This document shows positions 22,083-33,629 of a DNA stretch of 64,000 nucleotides, piece after piece. The stretch's first letter is position 1, and every line of letters begins with the position of its first letter. This DNA comes from Arabidopsis thaliana (Eukaryota; Streptophyta; Magnoliopsida; Brassicales; Brassicaceae), in contig NC_003071.7 of NCBI RefSeq assembly GCF_000001735.4, positions 19,133,443 through 19,197,442 on the forward strand. The letters run 5' to 3'. A program made the position numbers and the translations under genes. The notes under the pieces are model-generated. The model saw nothing but the letters and a program-made list of their open reading frames with translations. It did not search any database and was not told the DNA's origin.

Positions 22083-23076
22083 GATAATCAGAACTCATTT
22101 ATATACAAAATTGGCTACATTTTTATTTATTTATTAACTTTAGTTTATAATTTAAATAAATTTGTTTATTATATACTTATTTGTGTTTATTTTATTGTCG
22201 CTCTCTATGTTACGAATGTGTTCATTGTTCGACATATATAATTTACATTTTATACACTATTTACACCTTACCTTTTATCTAAAATGTTATTCGGAGAACT
22301 AAGTACAATTTTATTTAAAAACCAGCTACATATGTAGTAGAGTTACGGACCTCGATTCCATGAGAATCGATCGACGTTGATTGTGAATCTCTTTTGGATG
22401 AATATCTTATAATTGAAATAATTGATAGTGCTTATAGATTTGATTCCTGTTTTTTTAAAGGAAATTAAAAAGCAAGACCGTTCAGCCACAGGATAAATAT
22501 GATTGCAGAGTCTTTCTTGTTCACCGATCTGTTTGATAAATAAACATCAAACTAAAGGTGTTTAAAAAAAAAAGCAAGACCACTTTGAATGTAATCGTCT
22601 AAATGATTTACATGGACTCTAGAATGTAACGAATAATTGTAATATTAATAGTGCATATGTAGCCTTTAATGTAAAGAAGTTTCACTGATAACAAATGAAT
22701 TTATAACAGGTGGCTTAAATCGCAAATAAAAGAAAATATGAATCTTATTAATTATAAATAGATGCACTGTGATGGTTACATCAATAACTTATTGTAAACG
22801 CTATTTAATCATCATCGTAACCGTTGAATCAAACATAAATCATAGAGTCTGCTTGTATAAATTAAATACTAAATTTTATCTGTTAATTGGTAATCCAGTT
22901 GACTTGACTTATCTAAATCACTTATCTGTCTCTTTATTTATATATAACAGTTTTACAATTGTGTGTTGTCTTTCACATCAAACAATTTTTCAGCGTTTTT
23001 TCCAAACAAATAATGTGAAGTGCGAACGAAAAAATTATATATTTTGGGATTCTCACAAGTTCAAAAATTACTTATT

Positions 23077-23089
23077 CACTACAAGAAAA
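23077..23089 (+). mobile_element. CACTA-type transposon terminus (solo end)
   Basis: CACTACAAGAAAA matches the terminal inverted repeat typical of CACTA (En/Spm) elements in plants. A poly-A stretch and a GCGCC-containing segment (about 23150) follow. I found no matching TTTTCTTGTAGTG within the next several kb, so this is probably a truncated or relic end. Confidence 0.35.
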
Positions 23090-26000
23090 AAAAAAAAAAA
23101 TTTGACTACAAAATTCATAAAGTAATCAAATAAAGTTTTTAACGGTTTAGCGCCGCCATACGTTAACTCTCCAATCCTGTGGGATCTATTCTCATTCTTT
23201 AAGACGTCATAACGTGGGCCTATGTTCAATATCTTACGGTAAAAATGTAATATTAACAATAGGTTGCACAAACAAAAACATAATGCAATAGATCTTAAAA
23301 AGATAAAAAAAAAATTAATTCAATATGTAATTCAATATGTACTGGACTAGAAACTAAAAGCTAAATATAGATAATTTTACTGAATATATAGTACCATTTA
23401 TAGTTAGTTTTTTTTTGTTAAAGGCTTAGATATAGACCAAACTATATAAGAATCTACAACTTGATTGAAGTGTAACCAATAATAAAAAGAAATGAATGCG
23501 TGTGCAGTGTACGATGGATTTGATTTTCATTATTTTAATATTTGACTAGTTCTTGATTAATCGGTCACGGATTCAGGAGTTATAACTTATAACCGCTTGA
23601 CACTTTCTAATTCTCGATACGTTTTCTAATCACGGACGTGGGAGCGATGAAGGATTTCTCCAATGGGTTATCAACAAGTGTATCTTTAATTGGTTTGTTA
23701 TCTAATATAATAAGCCAACATGCTATATAACAAAGTGAAAGTTCAATCCTCAAATTTATAATCAACCGTAGTTTGAAAAGGTTAAAGATTTTAAACTCCA
23801 TTGGTAACAGATAATAGCGTATACGGTTGTACTTGCTACTTATCCACGAGACAGATTAAATTTATCCATTAGTTTACTAACCTCCCTAGATGTGTTAAAT
23901 GACGCTATATGACAGCTATATATACACAATTTGTTCAACTTCTAGCTGTTTAGTTTGCTAAGAATAGTTACTATTTATAAATGTATGTATATTACCACCA
24001 TATAGTTGAAAATTTCTATATATCACAAAATTCAGTCCTGGATTCATATATACAACTTACTATACATTATTATTTAAAGGTGTCATCATATTACACATAT
24101 ACATAGTACTATATATACTCAATTATATATATTCTTAAGCCACATGATGTATTGTGATTATTTATCATTCGGTTGCCGCTAAATTATGATGTTTTAAAAT
24201 TAGTATATTCTTATATCTGTAGAAAGATTCCGACGAAATATTTTCGTAATAGAAGATTCGTGGTATTTCTCTTCTATTATACTCGTATATTACAAAAGGG
24301 ACTTGATAAAAAAAAGAAACGAATTTAACATATATAGTTATATACATGTAGCTTAATTAGGTGCTAGACATAATAATTTTGAAGGAGTAATTGAATTTTG
24401 ACCTTTAGCTGAGGACTTGAGCTATAGATTGACCGTTCGCGCCGGAAAAAAACATTCTCCTATAAATGTATTGCGGTGGATCTTTGTTGTTGGCTATGGT
24501 GCGGTCTTGTGTACTCAAGTGACGGTACCTCTGTTTTACATCCAGTAATCAAGTTCCGGATTTGACCGATCAGCATCCTTTGCTTTCCATTACGCCACAT
24601 GCATGCGACGACAAAGCGCTTGATCGTGTCAAATATTCTGAGTGTGGTATAATTGACATATGCACACTTGGCGTTTGTAGAATACTTGCTTTAGACTGAC
24701 CAGAATACCCACCGCCTAAAACATAGACATACTCAACGGAGAGGGTAAAATGGTCATTTAAGGCTAATCAGACAATCCACATGATCTGCTTAAACACAAA
24801 ATCTATATGGTCCCTAAATATCGGTTATCGATGGCTTTTATCAACGGTCTAAGATTTCTCTCGTGTCACAGTGAGAAGTGCCTGGCCGTTGATCTAACTT
24901 CAACTTAGCATTAAGAAAAGAACTTTATTTTATTTTTATCCTAAAACTTAAAATTACATAATTTTAAAGAAACAACAAAAACACTTTACAAAACTATGCA
25001 TGTTTGTACATAAGTGTGCGCATGCATCTTGTTTTGTCATGCTTATTTATGCATATGTTTTGTTTTTTTGTGGTCTTTAATAAGTGAGGATCAATACAAA
25101 GATGAGACTTGGGTCAATAAATAGTTTGATAGTGATTGCAACTTCCCCCCAGCTTAGAGCTATTTATTCACAATTTGGTCATCCCAACATAAACTTGATG
25201 ATGCATGTAATTAAGAAATCTTTTAGCTCATTATTAAATGAAACGAAACTGATTGTTTTTGCTCTTATTAACTTGCAACTCTAAATTAATACACAATTAT
25301 CTATAGTGAAAAGGGTTGATTTTACGATAAGCTCTAATTCACATCAGGTAAAACTTATACTAATAGATATTGTAACGACTTTAGAAACCCTCATTACCAT
25401 TTTTTTTTTTTTTTTAAGTTGCATATGCATTAACCCTTTCAAATTAGAGTTGAGACATATGAATGCTAATTTTAGTGATTCCAAATAATGAGTTAAACCA
25501 TAATTTTTAAGTACAATGCTAATCTTGGTGAGTAGCATTTTACGCGTTATAGAATTAATATCGAAACTAAACATATATGAATAAATGGTTGGAAATGTGG
25601 AGTAATAGAAGACGTACGTCCTAATTAAATATTAGAGCAAATTAAGTTGAGGAAAAGTATTAAAATGTGGAGTTTGGTAATATTTACAAAATGAGGAGGA
25701 CAAATAAACAATTATGGCCATTCATCAATCGTTTTGTTGATATTGATACGTCAATTTCTTGGGAGGGTGTCTCTATATGAACGTAGCCTTACAGGTTAAT
25801 GTGTGATCGATGCCCTTTTACACGGGGCATACTAAAATGTCGTTAATGTGCTTAATTTCAAAATTGACCATACATGACAATATTATTTTTCGAATTTATT
25901 AATACCATGCATGTAACCTACAACCAAACTATTATAGGCTATATTACTTTATATAGCCAACAGTACTAACTATAGCTAAGCACTAACGAAAATAACAATT

Positions 26001-26350
26001 TTACATGGTTGAGTTTTTAAGAGTCATTTTTATTTACAAAACTAAAAAGTCATGATTAGTTGAGAAGTTTTAGCAATTAAGGTTTTCACAACGGTCAGTG
26101 GATTGGATTGGTATACCGTGCATTCCATTAAAGTGTTATGTCAAAAATTATTTTTGACGCATTCTCTAATCTTTTGGTCATTTGTATCATATCCATTGAA
26201 ACCATTTGATATATAGTTATATATATTGGGTGGTTATTAACTATACATTTATAAACGCTACGGTATCTTAGTGGACCGCCGTAGCTAGATACACGGCATC
26301 CTTGTACTTTATACAGATTAATGCAAATGGACTCGCAACATTATTCCGAG

Positions 26351-26432
26351 AATCACCTTAGATATATCGAATAACTAAGAGAGAGATATGGTTATAATCA
26401 CCTTACATATATCGAATAACTAAGAGATATAT
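26351..26432. repeat. Two-copy ~45-bp tandem repeat
   Basis: AATCACCTTA(G/C)ATATATCG followed by AATAACTAAGAGA occurs at 26351 and 26396. Noncoding. Confidence 0.75.
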
Positions 26433-26656
26433 ATGTAACTGTTATATATATGCAAATACTTACAAAAGTACTAATTTTTCTCTCTCTATATAATGCTAAT
26501 TCTCCCATTTTCTATCATTTGTATCTGAATAAAACCATACTAAATAGCTTATGCTGTCATATACTTTCCAAAGTTGTAACCATACACAATCAAAATGATG
26601 TCAGGTTTGATATTTTCTTAACTCCATAAAGAAAGAAAAAAGATCAAACATAACAT

Positions 26657-26752
26657 AATTATGTATCCAACTTTGTGTACGGTGTGGAATTATATAGCCT
26701 AGATTCAATTATATGTCCAACTTTGAGTATGATGTGGAATTCTAGCTCTTAT
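26657..26752. repeat. Two-copy 50-bp tandem repeat
   Basis: Copies at about 26657-26702 and 26707-26752 share TCCAACTTTG(T/A)GTA and ATGTGGAATT-type words with a few substitutions. Noncoding. Confidence 0.75.
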
Positions 26753-26975
26753 GTACTTCAATTTTTTTTTTTATAATAGAAAATGTCTCGACCAAATTTT
26801 GATTTCTTCGATTAGTACTGGATAAAACCAATAAATTTGACGAACTAAAGAGGACAGGAAAAAGAAAGGCTGATTATTGAAATTTGTTTCTTCAAAACAT
26901 ATAAAGATTTTGGATATGTATATGACCAAATTACTCTAGTCCCAAAGCTATATGTATTATGATTGTCAATGAGTT

Positions 26976-27010
<35 letters not shown>

Positions 27011-27453
27011 TGTGGCAATGAGTTTCGTCGATGCTTAACTTTGGATCTTACAAATTTTTCCTTAAGTTGGTAATGAGATGAAAGCTTTGATGAGTATTGT
27101 CTTTACTTTTATGTTTTATCTATAAATGTCTCTGCTTTATATTTATCCTTTTGTCGCATGATACTTTTATCATTCAATAGATGAAGACTAACAAACTGAA
27201 ATACCAACGAATTGATTACTAATCCACAATGAACGATGTATAATTTAAACAAAACAAAAGGACGAATCCATACTAAAAGGAATACAATTGCTTTAAAATC
27301 TACAAGAAAATTTCCATTTAAAATCAATAATATTCAAAAAAAAAAGAGGAACAAAATCAATAATACTCTGTTTTATGTTAGTACTAAAAAACCAATCTTC
27401 AGAGAGTTTTTTTCTTTTGATATTTGGTCAACCGTTGGATAAAATAAATTATA

Positions 27454-27603
27454 CTCCCTATTTTATAATAATTTTATTCTTGTTTCTAAATAAATAATGT
27501 TCTGTCATTTTCAATATAAACGAAATAAGGATGTAAATGGTTTTAAATTTTTATAATAATTTTGCATTCAACCAAAAAGATATTTAATACGAAAATGAGG
27601 AAG
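27454..27603. mobile_element. Stowaway-like (Tc1/mariner) MITE candidate
   Basis: A 150-bp AT-rich segment flanked by TA on both sides (27452-27453 and 27604-27605). The left end is CTCCCTATTTTATAATA; the reverse complement of the right end is CTTCCTCATTTTCGTATTA. CTCCCT-type termini with TA target duplications are the hallmark of Stowaway MITEs. The inverted repeats are degenerate and there is no coding capacity. Confidence 0.5.
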
Positions 27604-29199
27604 TATATAAATATAAGCACCTTTATATGAAAATTATGTGATGGTTTTTCTGTAATGGCAATATTTTTATTCTATAGATGGCCTAACCCACTTTTGTTTA
27701 ACCACATTTGAATGATAAATTGATTCGATGCCATGAATTTAATCAGAACTGCTCCATGACGATGTGTCAAATGCTCCTGTAATAATTCAAAATTCCTCTT
27801 TTTGAAATCTTATTATTAGTTTACTTTTTCTCAAAAGAATATTATGGAAGTCTTTCACTACACTATCCGGATAGATATGGATCACATAAAACTTTGGTGG
27901 ATTTTATCATGATAAACTTTGACTTACTAAAAAACTTACTAATAATTAATAGATTAATAATAAGCACAATATCAATAATATTCCGATTGATTCGTATATT
28001 TTGGAAGTAAAGATCTCAAATCAAATATCTAAGCTTAAACGATCGCTGGATTATAGCTTAAACAGACTTAAATTTTGACAATGCATGTGGTCTATAACTT
28101 CTTCAGAGCGATTGACTCTTGTTCTCCACCCTTTTCTCTTAATAGAAGATATGCATGGTTGACTTTTTTTTTGTATACGTTCATGCTCGATATTCGAAAT
28201 CTACCAAATTAAAGTAAGATCTTTCACGAAAAGAAAGGAAAAGAGCATGCAAGATATGGCGCAACATGTTATTTTCATGGAAACCCGAATATACATTTTT
28301 TAAAAATGAACTATTTGAAAGAGAATCTAAACAGCTTTGTTCAACTTTGTTACACTTCCTTATGCCACCCAACCAATAAATAATGTAGCTATAATGTATT
28401 TGAGTATCTTGGTCTGCTTTACCGAAAAACTCATATAAAGCCGATGTGTGAATATCATTGTAGTCAAATATTATTATGCATTTTGTGCAATCGATCTCGA
28501 ATTTCAAGTTTTTAACCAATAAATATGATATCAATACATGTGTAATGTTCAAAACATGTGTATGCATGATAAATTGGCATTTTTGTGTTCGGTCTGTTAC
28601 AAATCAAATCATTGTGCGTTTTTAACATTGAAAGAAATTATTAATATAAGAAAGAGAAGAAAAAAAACACTGAACAGAAGAGAAAAGACAAGACTAACTA
28701 ATAAAAAACATTATAAAAATGAATCTAGTCTTTTAGCTAGTGCACTGACGAATTTGAAGATGAATTAAAATAAAGATTCGATCGCACAGTCTAGCTAGAT
28801 GGAGCATTGATTCTGATTAGTCAAGTGTATTGATGGAGTCACATAGACACAACTTGCATTGAATTGAATCTCTCATCTCCCTGTCCAATGTATATTACAC
28901 ATACACTTTGAATACTTGCTAATCAACTAGAGTTTGAATAGGTATCAAATAAAACTTTGACTGCATCGACCTTTGTCACTTTTTCATTATAGCAACGGTA
29001 AACACAATGATTGGGTATCTTGTCTGACCGGTGAAATTTTGAATTCAAACTAATCAATCTAGTGGCTTTTCTTATCGGTTCCATATATTGGTTCGCAGAA
29101 GCGGTTTAGCAAAATGATTGGGTTTTCGTTTTGACTTTTGAGGGTTTATTGAATTGTCTAAGAAGAAAAATTCCTAAACATACTAAATTTTTAAAACTA

Positions 29200-29343
29200 C
29201 AGTAAAACTTTTATAAATTAATAAAATTTTATAGTGAAATTCCTAAAATTCTAATATTATTAATTTAAAATAATATTAATTTATCAATAGAGAGATTTTC
29301 TTAATTTAATAAAAAATTTAATAACGATTTCTTTCATTATAAA
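29200..29343 (+). mobile_element. Emigrant-like (pogo-derived) MITE end, probably truncated
   Basis: Preceded by TA (29198-29199), the segment begins CAGTAAAACTTTTATAAA and continues TTAATAAAATTTTATAG. This is close to the Arabidopsis Emigrant terminal repeat, which from memory begins CAGTAAAACCTCTATAAATT. The following sequence has more TATTAATTTAT-type words. I could not find the opposite end, so the element looks truncated or interrupted by the adjacent tandem repeat. Confidence 0.45.
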
Positions 29344-29347
29344 AAAT

Positions 29348-29905
29348 AAATGTTAAATATACATGAAAATGTGAAATACATATGAATTTGTGAAATCGCT
29401 AATGACCACAATTAAATGGCGGGATCCAAAATCCGGTTGGATTTCACAATTTCATATTAATTTAGTATTTATAAAAAAAAAAAAAAAAAAAAAAGAAAGA
29501 GTTGAAAACCTATTAAGAAAATAAAATAAAAAATAAATGCTAAATATACATGAAGAAGTGAAAAACATGTTGGATTTGTGGAATCGCTAATGACCACGGT
29601 TAAATGGCGGGATCCAAAATCCGGTTAGATTTCACAACGTCATATTAATTTAGTATTTATAAAATTTAAAAAAAAAAAAAAAAGAGTTGAAAACCTTTTA
29701 AGAAAAAAGAAATGCTAAATATACATGAAAAAGTGAAAAACATGTTGGATTTATGGAATCGCTAATAAGCACGATTAAATGGCGGGACCCAAAATCCGGT
29801 TAGATTTCACAACGTCATATTAATTTAGTATTTATAAAACCTTAAAAAAAAGAGTTGAAAATCTTTTCAAAATAATAATAATAATAAATGCTAAATATAA
29901 GAAAA
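29348..29905. repeat. Triplicated ~175-187 bp tandem repeat
   Basis: Three full units start at 29348, 29535 and 29710, and a partial fourth starts at 29886 (AAATG(T/C)TAAATATA). Each unit contains GAATCGCTAAT or AAATCGCTAAT, then AAATGGCGGGA(T/C)CC, AAAATCCGGTT, ATTTCACAA and ATTAATTTAGTATTTATAAAA, and ends in an A-rich tract followed by GAGTTGAAAA. Length differences come mainly from the A tract. Copies 2 and 3 are the most alike. No ORF. Confidence 0.9.
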
Positions 29906-30206
29906 ACAAGTGTTAAAAAGTTAAATAAAATGTAAACCATATTGAACCTAGAACAACTCTTAGGGGATTGGATGATGTATCCAATTAGTTTACACAAAAT
30001 TTAAAAATTTAACACTTATCTATATAAAAAAAATCTAAAGTTATAATAAAATATAGGTGTAAAAACATTTTACACTTAAACTAATGAAAATATATAAACA
30101 TTTTAGTTATATAAATGTTATGGTGAAACTAATTAGTTTTAGTTTTACTTAAAAATAATTTTGAAGGAAAATAAAACAAAAAAAAAAAGAATGAAAAAAG
30201 TAATAC

Positions 30207-30690
30207 CTTGTTGGATTTAGTAGCAAAAAGGGCCCATAGAGCAAAGCCCATTCCAAAGTCAGATTTGAGCCCGTCGGTCTTTGGGAGCCCTCTCGTGACA
30301 TCATCCACCACCATAAAGCTCTCCGCTCTCTTGGCTATATCCTCCTCTTTGTAGTCTCCGGTGAAAGCGTCTCTCGTTGGTCAGATCATTATCTGGCGAC
30401 ATCGATCTTGATGACATAGATTTGATGGTTCAATCACGAAACGATGATGATATGATATCGCTCCGATCAATTACGGACGTTTCAGAGATCATCACCATCG
30501 GCTTTTACTTGAATATCTCTACTTGGATCATCATCGGAATTCACAGAGAGATAAAGACAAAATTGTCTTGAGAAGAGAATTAGGGTTTTAGAATAAGAAG
30601 AAGCGAGAAATAGAGAGTTTTGATTTGTCGAATTCTTTAGAAGAAGCGTTGAGACTCTCAGTGAGAGAGTAATTATTTATTTATAAGCGA
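30207..30690 (-). pseudogene. Decayed protein-coding gene or 5' gene fragment
   Basis: Read on the minus strand, a promoter-like start is present: TATAAATA (30685-30678), then a CT-rich leader with AAACCCTAATT (30588-30578). Protein-like reading is split over frames. The longest open piece (30380-30207, 58 codons) runs P-T-R-D-A-F-T-G-D-Y-K-E-E-D-I-A to DFGMGFALWALFATKSNK and ends at a donor-like AAG|GTATTAC. Upstream pieces in other frames (including SVIDRSDIISSSFRD, then a stop, then TIKSMSSRSMSPDND) look like one protein broken by a stop and frameshifts. No ATG opens a long frame. I do not recognise the family. It could also be a noncoding transcript with chance frames. Confidence 0.4.
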
Positions 30691-31146
30691 AGAAAAGGAA
30701 ACTGATAATCACAATTAACGGTCACAAAATCTTCTTTTAACGGTCACAAAAAAGATTTCTTTTGATAGCTTCTGTTTCCTTTTTTTTGTTTCTCTGACTG
30801 TGAGAGAATTAATGTGATGAGTTTTAATACATAGACTATAGCAATGGTATATAAATCAAGTTTTATAGAATCTGTTTCTTGTTGGTATGTATCGAGAGAG
30901 AAGCGGCCTGGATATGATCACAACAAGAAATATTTCTCAACTTAACGAAATTGGAATTACTGTTTTAGCTTAGCCTGATCATTTGCAGACATATATACAA
31001 AAGTTGCCCCAGTATCTCATATTAGCTGAGAAGAAGAAGCCAATCAAATACATAAAAAAAAAAAGCACACTAAAGATTGCAAAAGCTAAATAAGTTTCTG
31101 TTATAAAATCAACAAAAGAAATCAGAGGAAAAACTGAAAGAGCTCT

Positions 31147-31791
31147 TCATGATTTTGTAGACGCGTCTGAATTCACGGTTCGCACGAACTGGCCTTTCAC
31201 TCGAGGACGTTGTTCTGCTAGCTTCTTCCTGCTCTGGTACCGAACCTGTAATCCATTTTTATACATCTCCATTGAATCAGTTTGATCTTGTATTTGTTTC
31301 AGATGCTGTTTTTATGATGAAGCTTGTGTGTCTCTTACCTTTTTGTCAAAGCATCGATCTTTCCTCTTCAACCGGAACTTCATCAATGCAGCTTCTCTCT
31401 GGCTTCTACTCCAACGTTGTTTCGCACTTTCTTCTTCCTTTGGTTTCTCTGTGCTACTGCTTTGTCCAGCAATCCCCTCATTGGTGCTTTGAGAACCAGC
31501 TTCTACTTCCTTGCTAGCTGCTTTCTCGCGATTTGATTCTACCGGTATGGGTGAATCTTGCTTCTGATTCGTTACTGTGGACTGAAGAACTTGGTTACGG
31601 AAGCTTACGCTTGATGATCCGATATTCTCCTGGTTGCTGCTCGTTGTGGAGCTTCCTTGATCAGATCTTACTTTTCTCAACTTTTCATGTGATTCGGTTG
31701 GTGTCTTTGGCTCACCTGAAGTACTCTCCTCTAAAGCAACGACGGCTTTTTCTGCTGACTTGCTTTCCTCAAATCTGCAAGTTAAATACAT
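31147..31791 (-). CDS. CCT-domain protein, truncated PRR9-like
   Basis: Two exons on the minus strand, 31791-31339 and 31245-31147, give 183 aa. The C-terminal CCT motif (about residues 131-172) runs QREAALMKFRLKRKDRCF, DKKVRYQSRKKLAEQRPRVK, GQFVR; CCT motifs give nuclear localisation and NF-Y/DNA contact in CONSTANS and clock PRR proteins. The rest is Ser/Glu/Lys-rich and disordered. There is no receiver domain. The sequence agrees with my memory of the C-terminal part of PRR9 (At2g46790). The first codons M-Y-L-T-C read through an intact TTGCAG acceptor (AG at 31776-31775), so the start codon appears to lie in a former intron of the parent gene. I believe this is At2g46670. It may be a protein with CCT activity only, or a gene remnant. 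Confidence 0.8.
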
Positions 31792-31982
31792 AAGAATTTG
31801 CGAATTGACTGACTCTGTTTTGATACTCTGCTTTTGTTGAGAAAAAAACAAAGTTTCTCCTTAAATCTTCCGAGTCAAGAAGATGTTAACTTGGGTTTCA
31901 TGGTTCTTTTCGTGTTCCTAATATCAGTTTCTTCTCACCAACTTAGTTCTCTTCTTGATCTTTTACATATTAATGCATAACA

Positions 31983-31993
31983 CTTTATATATA
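31983..31993 (-). promoter_or_regulatory. Candidate TATA box of the CCT gene
   Basis: TATATATAAAG on the minus strand, about 190 nt upstream of the ATG at 31791. It would start transcription near 31955. Tentative: this AT-rich flank may once have been intron sequence. Confidence 0.35.
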
Positions 31994-32334
31994 TGATTTC
32001 TCCTGCTTTTGATTTTTATTCATCCAAATTTAGTCTTAAACTTACTACTTAGCTACAAAGCATGACGAGTACTTACTACTTAAAAACAGAATTACAAACA
32101 CGAACTGAGAATATACGTCTTTCTAAACACATCATTTATACAGACAAAACCATACAATTTCAGCTCAAAATCCTGCAAAATTCTCGCTGAGAAACGAGTC
32201 ATTTGCTGGACCGAATATCTCTATATCCGTGGCTCGGTTCATGCGATGTAGACCGGTAAATTTCGATTTGAATATGTATATATCCAATCTTTAGTCTCAA
32301 TCTGTTTCATCTTCTTGTTTAGAGTTTATTGTTT

Positions 32335-33331
32335 TCATGACCAAAAATCCCGCCAAGGGTAATTGTTGCTGGATTGGTCCAAGAGAGTAGTAGTATCTGA
32401 TTTGAAACCTCTCCAATCATCAGATGATGTCAAACAACTATCAGCTGGTTCAACAATGTTCATTAAGTGATCTGGTTCTTCCTCAAACCCACCAAAATAC
32501 TCTCTCTTGATGTTGTTACTATAACCATTATCATCATCTTCATAATCATGATGATCACACATAACCCCATGATGACCCTTATCATCTTTCATCTCCATCT
32601 CCGGTCTAACCTCTTCCGGTTTACGCCTCCGGTTCTCTTCGTTTTCTGATTCATGATGTGTGCTGCTTAGAGCAACCACCGCTTGATCTCCACTACACTG
32701 CCTTTCCTCCTCCTGTGTCTTCTTTTGCGTCGCCTCTTTTAGCCTCTGCAACTACATAAAGGTATAAAACAACTCATCAACAATCTATTCTCTCCTTCAA
32801 TAAACCATCAAAACAGAGTTTTTCTTGATCACCTAATCAGTCCTTAATTGCAATATAACCACTAAAGCACATATTTTATCACATATTTAAAACCACAGTT
32901 TTTCAGTATACAACCACAAAATACACAGATTTTAACTAACCATGTAAGAATAAACAGAGTTTAGAACATACCTCAGAGACTAAAGCTTGTTTTTCTTTCT
33001 TTAAGGACTCGAACTGAGAAGCCAAGTTGTCGTAGTTTTGTCTGAGAATGTTGTACTCAGTCTCGAGCTGCTTGGATTTCCAACGAGCCCTCTTGTTCTG
33101 AAACCATATAGCCACTTGCCTCGGCTGCAACCCTAGCTCTCTAGCTAATTGAACCTTCTTCCTTGGCTCAAGCCTTGTCTCAGACTCAAACATCATCTCC
33201 AGTGACTTGATCTGCTCGTCGCTAAACCTTCTCTGATTGTTCTTGTTGTGGTTGCTCTTCTTCATCTTCTTCATGGTCAAGAATGGCTCTGCTGACATCA
33301 TCGCCGGAGAATATTCTCCACCTTCTGTCAT
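32335..33331 (-). CDS. ATHB7: HD-Zip class I transcription factor ATHB-7
   Basis: Nuclear homeodomain-leucine zipper factor induced by ABA and drought. Exons 33331-32972 and 32751-32335 (minus) give 258 aa. The homeodomain spans about residues 30-88; recognition helix [15 protein letters not shown] at 71-85 contains W76, F77 and N79. The leucine zipper follows directly (from T91, with Leu/Asn heptads through [11 protein letters not shown]) and continues into exon 2 as L-Q-R-L. The intron lies inside the zipper, as in other class I genes. The C-terminal half is acidic (DYEDDDNGY) and ends YPWRDFWS, an aromatic tail typical of the ATHB7/ATHB12 pair. A TATA box lies 84 nt upstream and a large inverted repeat about 300 nt upstream. 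I believe this is At2g46680. Confidence 0.95.
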
Positions 33332-33414
33332 CTCATCGGAATTTTTCCTCAGAGGATTTATGTTTTCTTTATTTTTATTTTTTGGAATCTCTATGTTTGT
33401 GTGATGTTGGCTAT

Positions 33415-33421
33415 CTATATA
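33415..33421 (-). promoter_or_regulatory. TATA box of ATHB7
   Basis: TATATAG on the minus strand, 84 nt upstream of the ATG at 33331. Confidence 0.6.
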
Positions 33422-33629
33422 TGTGTGTTGATGAGGCTGAGATTATTATGTTAACAGTTATATAAAAATGTGATTTGTTGTTCTTTTTTGGGAGGGCTCC
33501 TTAGCATATAATAAGATATAACTTTGGGTTTGCTTTATCGTAAATTTTTTATTCATTTTTGAGTAAACGATTTGTGGGTCGACAGGTAGCAATAGGGCGG
33601 ATTTTGGCTGTTTCTAGAGTCGTCGCTAT

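Larger units (their letters stand above)
22083..29197. other. 7 kb gene-poor intergenic region
   Basis: Upstream region of CYP78A6. No supported protein gene; the many short frames (22769-23125, 25084-25284, 28181-28567 and others) are AT-driven and lack domains. Transposon ends and short tandem repeats inside it are listed separately. A less AT-rich patch around 24430-24760 may be an old gene or regulatory remnant, but I cannot assign it. A poly-T tract runs straight into a (GT)n microsatellite at 26974-27014. Confidence 0.5.

Noticed and set aside
28181..28567. 128-codon minus-strand frame
   Set aside because: No conserved motif, AT-driven composition, no splice or promoter support.
29348..29905. 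CRISPR-like array
   Set aside because: Units are ~180 bp, contiguous and without unique spacers, in a plant nuclear genome.
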